This document shows positions 25,136-35,905 of a stretch of DNA of 64,000 nucleotides, one piece after another. Position numbers and translations under genes: made by a program. The notes under the pieces are model-generated. The model made no database searches and was not told where the DNA came from. It saw only the letters and a program-made list of their open reading frames with translations. Where the stretch lies: assembly GCA_946800325.1 (NCBI GenBank), contig OX326956.1:42467052-42531051 (forward strand). The letters run 5' to 3'. The stretch's first letter is position 1; every line of letters starts with the position of its first letter. The DNA is from Luzula sylvatica. Taxonomy: Eukaryota > Streptophyta > Magnoliopsida > Poales > Juncaceae.

Positions 25136-25309
25136 TTATGATACAATGATTCTAATTTTGGAGATTATGATTTGTTAATATAATAGGGTATTGGGCCGAG
25201 AGTGCTGTGGATTGGAATTGGAGGCTCCATTTTCTTTGGTGTACTTGAGAGGACAAAGTTGATACTCTCTCAGCACGACTCGAAATCAGAATCTCCAAAA
25301 GAAGATTAA
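23253..25309 (+). CDS. SAMC1: S-adenosylmethionine carrier (mitochondrial carrier family)
   Basis: Membrane transporter of the SLC25 family that exchanges S-adenosylmethionine for S-adenosylhomocysteine across mitochondrial and plastid envelopes, resembling Arabidopsis SAMC1/SAMT1. Twelve coding exons: 23253-23307, 23450-23566, 23654-23740, 23816-23888, 23968-24058, 24202-24255, 24347-24442, 24550-24639, 24743-24794, 24870-24931, 25023-25097, 25187-25309. They give 324 codons plus stop. The three carrier signatures are PIDTIK (residues 76-81), PTEVVK (157-162) and PLDVMK (248-253). 'GGTAGVVVET' and 'RVLWIGIGGSIFFG' are characteristic of the SAM carriers. Intron 11 carries a GT microsatellite directly after the donor. 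I see no broken exon, so the gene should be functional. The symbol follows the Arabidopsis relative; paralogue assignment is uncertain. Confidence 0.93.
25098..25133 (+). repeat. (GT)n microsatellite in SAM carrier intron 11
   Basis: About 14 GT/TG units follow directly after the 'aaag' donor. They supply many alternative GT dinucleotides next to the true splice site. Confidence 0.9.
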
Positions 25310-26269
25310 TTCCCAGAACGGGATTTTTTTTCTGTCCAAGTTTATTTCTTGGTTATTCAGTTTTTTTTAATTAATTTTTCCTTTGATTGGGACTTTAGGT
25401 TGTATTTTTGACTAATTTGATTGACAAGTAGTATTTAATTAGTAATATCGACAAATTCTTCCAAATATCAATTAACTCTACCTAATTAACCATCAGGAAG
25501 AATTATCGACAAACTCGCAAGTCGCATGATTGTAGTTCGTTCACCATGAAAATCTTGAGGACACATTTTATCTTACAAATTACTGCACACTAATTTTTCT
25601 TTTTTTTGAAGGAAAAACACTAATTTTTCAAAATATCGTAAAGAATAGCGAGAAATACTTTAATATAAGTGGTGAGTATTAAAATGGTCATGAAATATCA
25701 GAGAAAATCAAGCATACTATGGTTTACCCTTGCTCCTATGGTAGAACAGTTTTGATATACATTACATGTTATCATTACATGTTATGCATGATTGAGATGT
25801 TAACAAATAAATTATCCGATTATATTATATACTAAGAGAGATGTTAATATATCTTGATTTTGAAAAATAAAATATATTAGGTCCTGCGAAAATATGATAA
25901 AAGATTATCCAGTTGCAGTGACAGAAATTTATGTAGCATTTTATCTACTTACGTTTCATCTTCAACTTGAATTTATTTCATTTTGTTGGAAGTTTTATGA
26001 TTTTTGATATTAATATTTGTCGTATCCGAATATTATTGTTTCGACGTGTTAGAAAAATATTTTTATGGTTTTTGTTAAATTGACATAATTGTGTTTATAT
26101 GTTGACAAGTTCATTATACAATAATTATAAACTAAAATAAAACAATTAATTACATTAATATTATATTATAATCATATAAATTACATACAATATATAATAC
26201 ACATACGGACAGACAAATGTAAAACCGTAAGATACGGCATAACGAGTACAGGGCGATCAACATTCCAGG
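25310..26269. other. Intergenic, AT-rich
   Basis: 3' flank of the SAM carrier and 3' flank of the minus-strand syntaxin relic. No gene, RNA or clear repeat is seen. Confidence 0.4.
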
Positions 26270-27315
26270 TTATGACAACGTTATAAGTCCAAATTGCAAA
26301 AGGACCGGTGTCAAAAGTACAAGAATTAGGACGAGTCCAGCGACGATGGCAATGCAGGTCCACTTTCGGCTGGCCTTTTGATATTCTCTTGCCGATTCGA
26401 GCTCGACTGTTCCCCTTTTCACAAAGGAGCTTGCATGCGCTACGTGGCTCTCGATATCATTAAGCTGGTGGCCTTGCGCCTCCACTAGCGCAGCCACGTC
26501 AAGGAAAACCTGGTGCAAGAAGTCCAACAGGCTCTTCTCGATCTCTTTCACGGCATCGTGTCGTTCTTGTATTTCCGAGATAGTATCTATAATCTGTTCA
26601 TGCCATAATAAGAATATTTTATGAGAATTATTAACGGGATATAAACATCTTGTGAAGCGTTTATTTTGAGAGAATATTTGACGAGAATAGAATGAGAAAT
26701 ACATTGATTATATTACCTGGCCTCTGCCTTGCTCCTGGATCGCCTTCTGCAAGAACGTTTCGCTTTCGCCGGAGGATATTAAATTGTCGATCGTTTGCTC
26801 ATCAGCCTTTTCCCCCGTAACAGTAAAATACCTCCTTTCGATGGTCTCCTTGTACTCGGTGGCCATGCGGGACCTCAAGCCTTGAAAATCGTCCATCATT
26901 TTTTTCAAAAGGTTCCCCAACCCGCTAACAACCGACATGCGGGTCCGGTCTGTGGATGATCCAGGACCGCAACCAGGCTGCTTTCGGTTCACCGCGTTGG
27001 ATCGAGTTTAGCCTTGACCTGCTTTGCCTTGCGAGGTACTTGTCCTACATCACCGTCCATCTTTGATCGGAGGTCCTTGACGGTATTGGCATTGTGAGCC
27101 GTCTTGGTCTTTTCATTGGTCGCTTGGAGCGATCGGTAAAGTTCTTCGAGGGATGTAAGGCCTGCTTTGGCCGAATCCACTTCCTCGAAAAATTTGTAGA
27201 GATTTGCATTATCTTCCGACACGCCAGCCCTGCTAGCTTCCATGTCCTCCATCTGAATCTGTTGTTTCAGGTCGGCATATTTTTTAAACGAGCTGGTGGA
27301 GAAGAGATCGTTCAT
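26270..27315 (-). pseudogene. SYP12-type syntaxin copy 1, frameshifted
   Basis: Qa-SNARE of the plasma-membrane SYP12 type, minus strand. Exon 1 runs 27315-26717 and exon 2 26593-26270, with one GT-AG intron at the same place as in the intact neighbour. The N-terminus ([19 protein letters not shown]), Habc region, SNARE helix and tail anchor are all present. Against the copy at 28750-29803, a 13-bp deletion near 27000 (between 'gttggatcga' and 'gtttagcc' on the plus strand) shifts the frame after '[10 protein letters not shown]' and stops it three codons later. The SNARE and membrane anchor are therefore not translated in frame. A one-codon insertion (Phe) before 'LHQVF' is a second difference. 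A new in-frame start at 26992 could in principle make an anchor-containing fragment. Confidence 0.82.
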
Positions 27316-28749
27316 CTTGAGTAATTCTTGGAGACAGAACTTCTATAATCAGAAAAAAAATAGGAGGTAGAAATTAATTCAACAAAATTTGAGAGTTAAA
27401 TTCTCATTTAAATTCCCTTTATTGGATTTTTATAATAGCTATTCAATGAAAAGGAGAGACGAGACGAGAGGAGTTCAGTTGAGAAGATGCCAAGTTTAGA
27501 AAGAGAAACCCTTCAGTTAAAGAGCGAGCTAAGTTTGGAAAATTTAATAATTTTTGAACTAATTTAATGAGACCGAATACCAATTTGGTATTCTTCAAAA
27601 TATATTTTAGGGGTTATATATTGAGCCTCCCAAACTCCAAATTGGAGTCTTGATGAAATGGCAAAAATGAATTAAATGAGTTGATTAATATTATTAATTG
27701 TCTCGATTAACAATTTAATTGATCGTTTAATTGAATTTACACGTCAATTAACATGTATTAATATTAACATATTATGAATTATTTACGTGTCATTTAATAT
27801 TTAATTGAATCAATTAAAAAGACTAATCAATTCATTTAACTCATTTTTGCCATCTCATCGAGGCTTTTTTTTTAGTTTGGGGGCCAAGTATGTTTTCCTT
27901 TAATTTTATAGTCGTTTGCCTCACAATGGGTAATTTTAACCCTCCCTCCGAACCCACGTGTATGCACATTTACCTGTAATTAATAAATATTTATATAGTA
28001 ATATATTAAAATAAAATTATTCATAGAACAACCAATGAATTCAAATTCAAATTCAAATATTCAAATACATACACAAATACTCAAATAATCCATAAAAAAT
28101 AGAACCACAAAATTATTCAAATTCAAATATCCTTAATAACACAGAGCATTCAAAATATTCAAACTATCCATAAAATATTTAATTAATTTAAATATCACGA
28201 ATAAAAACTGTAAAACATCCAAATAACTCAAAACATTACAAAATGCTCAAATTATCCAAAATATGAATACATCCAAAAATAGTGATAAAAGTACATATTT
28301 TCAAGAATCTATTGACCCTCGATGATTACTTATTTCCGCATGCCGATTCAATCTATAAATAGATCCAGATGAATAAATAACCACAAATAGATTAATTTGT
28401 AATTTTAATGGTCAAATTAAGGGTAAATTTATAAATTTGTATTTTGATACCCAACGGGTACGAATCAATTTTGAAAGTATCCAAAAATATTGCTAAAATC
28501 GCATATTCTTAAGAACATATGATCATCCATGATTACTTGTTTCGGCATGTGATTTGATCGTCCAAACTAATCATGATGAATAAATTGCTGCAAATAAATT
28601 AAATTTATAATTTAATTGGTCAAAATTAAGGGTAAATTTGGAACTTTTCATTCGTGTACTCGACGAGTACTGGTTATACGTGGGGAAGGTATATCTATCT
28701 ATTCTCAAACCCGACCCAAACCCGATGCGCTGGCGATCAGCGTTCCAGG
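27316..28749. other. Spacer between tandem syntaxins, part of the duplicated unit
   Basis: 27316-27600 is the 5' flank of copy 1 and matches the 5' flank of copy 2. 27605-27895 is an inverted-repeat insertion (listed separately). About 27950-28735 is AT-rich with repeated 'attcaaat' and 'aacccaaacccgat' phrases. It has a second copy at about 31300-33775 plus 41225-41345, split by Copia-1. No gene is seen. Confidence 0.55.
27605..27895. mobile_element. MITE-like inverted-repeat element
   Basis: The left arm (about 27622-27690, 'ttgagcctcccaaact' then 'gatgaaatggcaaaaatga') is mirrored by the right arm at about 27810-27893 ('tcatttttgccatctcatc' then 'agtttgggggccaa'). Arm length is about 70-75 bp with an AT-rich centre. 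No clean target duplication could be assigned, so superfamily is open. Confidence 0.55.
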
Positions 28750-29803
28750 TTACGATAACGTGATAATTCCAAATTGCATAAGGACCGGTGCCAAAATTAC
28801 AACAATTAGCACTACTCCAGCGAGGATGGCTATGCAAGTCCACTTTCGGCTGGCCTTTTGGTATTCTCTAGCCGCTCCGAGCTCGACTGTTCCCCTTTTC
28901 ACAAAGGAGCTTGCATGCGCTACGTGGCTCTCGATATCGTTAAGTTGGTGGCCTTGAGCCTCCACTAGAGCCGCCATGTCAAGGAAAACCTGGTGCAGGT
29001 CCAACAAGCTCTTCTCGATCTCTTTCACGGCATCGTGTCGTTCTTGTATTTCCGAGATAGTATCTATAATCTGTTTATGCCATAATAAGAATATTTTGAG
29101 AATTATTAACGGGATATAAACATTTTGTCAAGCGATTATTTTGAGATAACATTTGATGAGAATAGAATGACAAATGCATTGATTATATTACCTGGCCTCT
29201 GCCTTGCTCCTGGATCGCCTTTTGCAAGAACGTTTCGCTTTCGCCGGAGGATATTAAATTGTCGATCATTTGCTCATCAGCCTTTTCCCCCGTAACAGTA
29301 AAATACCTTCTTTCGATGGTCTCCTTGTACTCGGTGGCCATGCGGGACCTCAATCCTTGGAAATCGTCCATCAATTTTTTCAAACGGTTCCCCAACCCGC
29401 TAACAACCGACGTGCGGGTCCGATCTGTGGATGATCCAGGACCGCAACCAGGCTGTTTTCGGTTCGCCGTGTTGGATCGATCGAGGGCTTCGAGCTTAGC
29501 CTTGACCTGCTTTGCCTTGCGAAGTACTTGCCCTACATCACCATCCATCTTTGATCGTAGGTCCTTGACGGTTTTCGCATTGTGAGCCGTCTTGGTCTTT
29601 TCATTGGTCGTTTGGAGCAACCGATGAAGGTCTTCGAGGGATGTTAGGTCTGCTTGGACCGACTTCACTTCCTCGTAAAATTGGTTGAGATTTGCATTAT
29701 CTTCGGATGCGCCAGCCCTGCCAGCTTCCATGTCATCCATCTGAATCTGCTGTTTCAGGTCGGCATATTTTTTAAACGAGCTGGTGGAGAAGAGATCGTT
29801 CAT
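28750..29803 (-). CDS. SYP12-type plasma-membrane syntaxin (Qa-SNARE), copy 2
   Basis: Plasma-membrane t-SNARE that pairs with Qb/Qc- and R-SNAREs to fuse secretory vesicles, closest by eye to the SYP123/124/125 branch rather than KNOLLE. Exon 1 is 29803-29192 and exon 2 29070-28750. The 121-bp intron is GT-AG and phase 0. The product is 310 aa. It shows the MNDLF start of the family, the Habc bundle in the first ~190 residues, 'RRYFTVTGE', the t-SNARE helix from about residue 208 to 270 with the zero-layer Gln at 243 (EAQG), and a tail anchor from about 283 after 'SRKWTC'. The frame is unbroken, unlike the tandem copy at 26270. Members of this branch are often pollen or root-hair expressed, but the sequence here does not show expression. 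Confidence 0.92.
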
Positions 29804-30030
29804 CTTGAGAAATTTGGAGACAGAACTTCTATAATCAGAAAAAAATAGGAGGTAGAAATTAATTCAATAAAGTTTGAGAGTTAAATTATCATTTAAATTT
29901 CCTTTATTGGATTTTTATAATAGCTATTCAATGTAAAGGAGAGACGAGAGGAGTTCAGTCAGTTCAGAAGATGCCAAGTTTAGAAAGAAAATCCATTCAG
30001 TAGTTAACGAACGAGCTAAGTTTGCAAAAT

Positions 30031-30892
30031 GGGTGGTGAATGGTGATATTTTACGAACAATATTTGGGGGTTGAGAGCAGTTTGTGAGAAAAATTAGAAT
30101 ATGACTTATTTCTACCAAATATTAGATAGAAATTGTTTCAAAACTCTAGAAATATTTTAACAGCGATATTTGAGGGGTGTGAGCAGTTTTAATAAAAATT
30201 GAAATATGATTTAGTTTACCTCAAATATCTAGTGTATATCTTTAAAAATTATATCATTGATATGAATTATTTTGCCTCTAATATTATAAACATGATGCAA
30301 TGTTATTTAAATATTTAATTTGATAAATTTATTAATATAAATAATTTTTTATTCAATTTATTACAAGTATATAGTTCTGAAAATAAGATTTGTGTGTTTC
30401 TTATCATGTAAACGGAGGAAAAAATAAAAACTTTTGAAAACAAATTATAATATAATATAATTTTTCAAAATATGCTTTAAATATTAGAGACAAATAAATC
30501 ATATTTTAATTTTTCTCAAAAAGTGCTCTCGACCTCTAAATATTGCTCTTAAAATATCATCACCCCAAATATTTGATGCATATATTTGAAAGTTGTATTA
30601 TAATTTTTTTTCAGAAAAAATATATTTTTCCTCCATTCACTTGTTTATTATATGTTAAGAAACACATAAATTTTATTTTCAAAATTATATACTTGTAATA
30701 AATTCAATAAGAAATTATTTATATTAATAAGTTTATGAAATTAAACATTTAAAAACAACATTCAATCATGTTTATATTGATATAATTTTCAAAAATATAC
30801 ATTAAATATTAGGTTCCAAAATAACTCATATTTTATTTTTTTCTCAAAAACTGCTCTCAACCCCAAATACCGCTCTTAAAATATCATCACCC
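30031..30892. mobile_element. Mutator-like inverted-repeat element with 9-bp target duplication
   Basis: The left end (gggtggtgaatggtgatatt) mirrors the right end (read on the minus strand, gggtgatgatattttaagag). A perfect 9-bp duplication TTGCAAAAT is at 30022-30030 and 30893-30901. Inside, the phrase 'gagagcagttt...gaaaaatt' occurs in both orientations more than once, so arms or units are repeated. There is no coding capacity. The equivalent place upstream of syntaxin copy 1 ('gagctaagtttggaaaattta', ~27530) lacks the element, which gives a natural empty site. Confidence 0.85.
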
Positions 30893-30901
30893 TTGCAAAA
30901 T

Positions 30902-31590
30902 TAAGGAAATCTGATGATAGTCAACTGCACGGGTCTGTTGTAGAGATTTGTTTGATACATAATTGATACATAATACCAGAATATGCACACGTACAAAAAA
31001 TAAATTTATACAATCCTAGATAACGATGAGATTGTATTCAACATTCTTGACATATGAAATGTGTTTTTGAATCATTTTATTTGTTATATCTTTCTTAATT
31101 TTATAACATACGAGATATGTTACATTTATAAATTATCATACATTTTTTTATCCATTCATACACTAGTTTCTTATTTATATTTATATACTAATTTATTTAC
31201 TATGTAATTAAAATACATAACTTCAAAAATATTAATTTCAATAGAGTCGAATTTGCCTCGCCCATATCCCATTTAATTCGAGCAATACATGAGCCCACTT
31301 GTACGCTCATAATTAATAAATATTCACATAGCAATATTTAAAATTATTCGTAAAACAACAAATGAATTCAAATACACAAATCTCAAATAACCCATAAAAA
31401 ATAATTCAAATATCATTATCTTTCTTCAAGGTACAACCATGGCTAGGGTTGCCGATAAACTCGTCGGATTGAGCGGATTTCTTCATTAGGTCGTCCAATA
31501 AGATTGGCGGGAGGGAGATGAGAGGTGGGGTAGGTTACAATGAAGAGAGTGAGTTTCCAAATATCTACTTTTACACATGTTTTCAAAACA
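30902..31590. other. Intergenic AT-rich DNA
   Basis: No gene. From about 31290 it begins to match the 27950-28200 spacer ('caacaaatgaattcaaat'), the start of the second duplicated flank. Confidence 0.4.
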
Positions 31591-31607
31591 ACAATATATT
31601 CATTGCG

Positions 31608-31812
31608 CTGAAGCTACCCTATGGTTCCGACTAGCGAAGAAAAACAGGATGCATGATCAAGCGGAAGTCTAAATAACACATGTGCTGCCAACACGAGACA
31701 CCTGCTACTTTATTTGTACTTAGTGTTTTGCAAGTTATGTAATCACTCTATTTTCTTTCTTTAATATATGACAAGGACCAATCGAAAGATTATCCTTTTT
31801 TTCAAAAAAAAA
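31608..31812 (+). mobile_element. 5'-truncated LINE 3' tail with 17-bp target duplication
   Basis: A 205-bp insert ends in an A run after 'ctttctttaatatatgaca', the usual 3' end of plant L1 LINEs. It is flanked by perfect 17-bp copies of acaatatattcattgcg (31591-31607 and 31813-31829). This is the classic product of target-primed reverse transcription that stopped early. Confidence 0.85.
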
Positions 31813-31902
31813 ACAATATATTCATTGCGGGTTCAAGTTTTGGAATGTAAAACTACGCTTCCTAAATTGAGAGAGAACACCATCTAGTTTTAATTAGGTC
31901 AA

Positions 31903-33265
31903 CTAGGAGATTACCCGCGCTTCGCGGCGGTTTTGTTTCATTTGTTTTACCATACACGTAATATATACACATAATATATAGTTATGATTTTTCGGGATCA
32001 AATATAAGACTTTATGAAAATAAATATCATATTGATTAATGAAATTTGATGATGACAAAATTATCATACTATTTTTGAATATGACACATTGCGAAATATT
32101 TATTTAGTACTATAATGCAACACATATAAAAAAGAATAAATGTCACTATAAAATAATAAAACAACATGGGTAGACTTACAAAAATAAAAACCATATGATA
32201 TTTTAAATTTTCATATCTAAAATCAAGAATAATAACATTGTAAAAGTTTAAAAAAATTATTTTTGTCTGATAAATTTTAAGTTTCATGTTTATTATTGAA
32301 AAATATTATATAAGTTTAAAAAATTATTTGTGTTTAGTAAATAAATATCTTTCATTAATTTTTTTTTAAAGATTAACATGAAACTGTTTTAAGTACAAAT
32401 ACAAATATAACATAATTGTTTTAAAAATAATAATAATAATTAGGATGTGAAATTTTTTTTCTATTATATTTTTAAAAATAATAATAATAAGGATTGCAAG
32501 TCATTAATATAATTATTTTTATTTTTATATCTTTTTTACATAATTGTTTTCATAATTTTAAGTTAGAGAAAAATATTGAATATATGATAATAACATACTT
32601 AGTAGTATGTGCAATTTTTTTCACTTATAGTTTTAAAAATAATAATAATTAGTCTTACAAGTCATTAATGTAATTATATTTATTTTTATATCTTTTTTTT
32701 ACACAATTGTTTTCATAATTTTAAGTTAGAAAAGAATATTAAATATATGATAATATGGATCTCAAAATAAAGATAAAATTCCAGCGAATATATTTCTTAA
32801 TTTTTTTAAATTATATTATGAAAATACCAACAATATTTGTTGTATGTTTTATTATATTATGTATTAATTTATTAATTTATTAATGTTAGATATTTAAACT
32901 CTTCACATTCTATTTGTATTCACAATTGATCATGTATCATATTGTGAAAAAATTCAAAATCAAATACAATTGGTCCAACATGAACCTAACAAATAATATT
33001 TTGACACGTCATTAGTGTAAGGTGATGTGGCCTTCTAAAATTGCTTAAAACTTTGTGTGAAATAAGTGACACATAAATATCTACAAATAAAACATAACCA
33101 CACAAAATCAAAGATTAATCTATGGTTCATATGTTGCCACATATCCTAATCTAATGGTTGAAATAATTGTGATGATGTGGCATGAGTTGTGATGAGGTGG
33201 CATGAAGAGATTGAATAAAGATGGGTCCAAAATAAGGAGTTTATAAATTCCTTGGAAACTTTACT
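31903..33265 (-). mobile_element. Helitron-like non-autonomous element (3' end defined, 5' end uncertain)
   Basis: Read on the minus strand, the 3' end shows a GC-rich hairpin (CCGCG-CTT-CGCGG on the plus strand, 31915-31927), a short spacer and CTAG (31903-31906). The next base on the minus strand is T, as expected for A/T insertion. The body is AT-rich, without genes, and resembles 12515-13760. The 5' boundary near 33265 is a guess from the end of similarity between these copies. Confidence 0.5.
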
Positions 33266-33775
33266 TCTTAAGCCCAAAAACTATACAACCAAACAGGCCC
33301 TTAATAACATAGAGAACATTCAAAATATCCAAACTATTCATAAAAAATTTAATTAATTTGAATATTACAAATAACTCAAATATTACAAAATGATCAAATT
33401 ATCCAAAATTTGAATACATCCAAAAATATTGTTAAAATTACATATTATTAAGAACCTATTGATCCTCAAATCCTCCGCATGTGATTCAATCTATAAATAG
33501 ACCCAAACAATTCATGATGAATAAATAACCACAAATAGATTAATTTGTAATGGTAATGGTCAAATTAAGGATAAATTTATATTTGGGTACCCCGGTAGGA
33601 ATTAATTTTGAAAGTATTCAAAATATTGTTAAAATCACATATCTTTAAGAACAACATATGATCATCCATGATTACTTATTTTCGCACGTGATTCGATTAT
33701 CCAAATAAATCATGATGAATAAATTGCTTCAAAAAATTATATTTGTAATTTTAATGGTCAAATGTAAGGGTAAAT
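33266..33775. repeat. Left part of the second copy of the syntaxin-flank duplication
   Basis: The sequence matches about 28120-28635 ('tctataaatagacccaa', 'tcatgatgaataaat', 'ggtcaaat-taagg'). It is cut at 'gggtaaat' by Copia-1 and resumes at 41225. Confidence 0.7.
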
Positions 33776-34742
33776 TGTTGGGGAATATCCCCGGCCCCGG
33801 GCCCGCGCAGCGGATATGTAGGCCCGGTCCGATTCCCCGATTTCCGAGATCACGCCACGACTTCGAGGGTACGATGCAAATAGAAGGTTAGATCCATACC
33901 AGTTCCAAATTGATGGAACACGAAGGGTTGATCGCTGCCTCCTATTCCTCCGGTCACGTTGGTGACTTTACGCGCGTCCCACACCGTGCGTCCTTCACCG
34001 TTCGTTCCCGTTCTTCGATCCTTCGGTTCGATCACAACGGAGAGCCCCAAGTGTTGCTCCTCCACACGTATCCACCTTGAGTCGGAAGACGCCGGACACG
34101 GATACACCTGCCTAGACGATGTATCGGTGCACTTGCTTGATCTCGATCGATCCTCTTTTCGTGCCTTTTCACTCACAAAAGATCAAATCTGAATTTGCTC
34201 TTTTTCTTGTGTCTTGGGCAGAATATTGCTTTGAATTACTTCTGAATTCCCTTAGTGAAGATGAGAGAGAAAATCCTATTTATACCTAATAGGATAAGGA
34301 TTAGCCAAAAGGCATGTATATCCAATATACACCCTTTCACACAGAAAACTGTATGAACCTGTTCAGTATTCTGTCCAGACGAAATTGATAAATTTCTCTG
34401 ACAGAAACTCAACCAACACGAAAGTTGTAGATAATCTTATTATCTACGCAACCCAATTTGGCCCAGCCCAATTGGAGTTCGTATGCAAAAGTTATGACTG
34501 TTTTATTAACTGTATGTCATACTGTTGCACCCTTTCGGTATTTCACAGAAACAACACTTATACTTCGTTCATATGAAATATATTTCTATATGAAGGTTGT
34601 AGATAATCTCATTATCTATCTAACCCAATTTGAACCATTCTAATTGGATTTTCCCACTGAAAGTTATGGCCACGAATGTACGACTACATTCGTTTATCCT
34701 TGTGTACACTTTTACGGTTGATCCGAAACTGTATTTCTTTCA
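33776..34742 (-). repeat. Copia-1 3' LTR
   Basis: It starts TGAAAGAAATACAG on the minus strand directly after the polypurine tract and ends CCCCAACA at the target duplication. It is related to the 1000-bp Copia-2 LTR but clearly diverged and about 33 bp shorter. Confidence 0.9.
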
Positions 34743-34753
34743 GTCTCCCACTC

Positions 34754-35905
34754 AATTTCAGATCTACCTAAAAGGTACTCATGCATATCCAATACGCACG
34801 ATTTTAGAGAATATAGCTCGCGTATCAAATACCAAGCTATGCACATCCAATGTGCCGATTTTATGATCAAGCCCGACTTAGTACGACTCGTTGTGTGACC
34901 ATGTAGGTTCGACTTAACGATGGCAGTAGGTTGTTTCCAATGCCTACAAGCTCATGAGCGGGATCTAGTCACTCCATCATAGCTACCCATGTTAAACGAA
35001 AAATGATTGTGATCATTGTGCCTATCTCGAATAGCGGTTACTAGTTCTCTTGTTTACGATATCCGTTAATCAAAAGGCATGGTAATAGTCATCCTTATAA
35101 TTTGATTAACTACACTTATTCCCCGATTCCGAGTTGAGTTAACAAATTTCAATCGATATTAACCATTAATATCATTGACTGTGGCCACAGTTTTCGTTAA
35201 TCGACTCATCGAGCGGCGCCTAAGAGATATCTCTTCCTTTCGGAATAAACAATTCCTATCTTGGAGACTCACATTGAATTCCGTGTTTCGGACAATACCC
35301 AACGATGACCCTTTTAACTCCCTGTTACGGTGAGCGTAAGATCATATCAAAGCATTGTGTTACGCACGTAACGCAATCAATGATCCCCTCAAGTATGAAG
35401 AATCTAAAACCCCATCCGTCGCAAGTCCATCTATAATAACTAAACCATGTCATGGTCTCACGGCTTCGGTCATATCCAATACATGTAACCTAACATATAT
35501 CTACGTTCCCGATTCGACAAACTCCTTTGTCCCATGATTAGCAAAACATAATCATCTCCTCGGCAAACGTACTAGTGTACGCGTTCAGTCTATTATCTAA
35601 TAATAGAAATGCTTCTCTCTTAAGCAAGTTGATCCGCGACTAGGGATGTTTAGAAATGACACTTTAAGTGTGACGGTTTCGCTGCACACGGTCCTCAACC
35701 ATGTCGACGTCCACACAAGTTCAAATCAAGGTTCATGTAACAATCATATTACACAACCCAGCACACAATTTGCATATAAGATAGATGCAAAAATGAAAAA
35801 TTTTAAAATTCTGAAATTGCATTACTATAAGATAAGTTTGGGGTGATACAACGTTTACTAATCTATTAGACTAATCTCGTCCTACGAAACTATCGTTTTA
35901 GATAA
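34754..35905. other. Copia-1 region between gag-pol and the polypurine tract
   Basis: About 1.15 kb of 3' untranslated element sequence, also present in Copia-2 (52573-53723) with high similarity. No conserved ORF is shared in frame between the two copies, so no extra gene is supported. Confidence 0.6.

Noticed and set aside
28616..29848. Plus-strand frames opposite the intact syntaxin
   Set aside because: Antisense to a well-supported two-exon gene.
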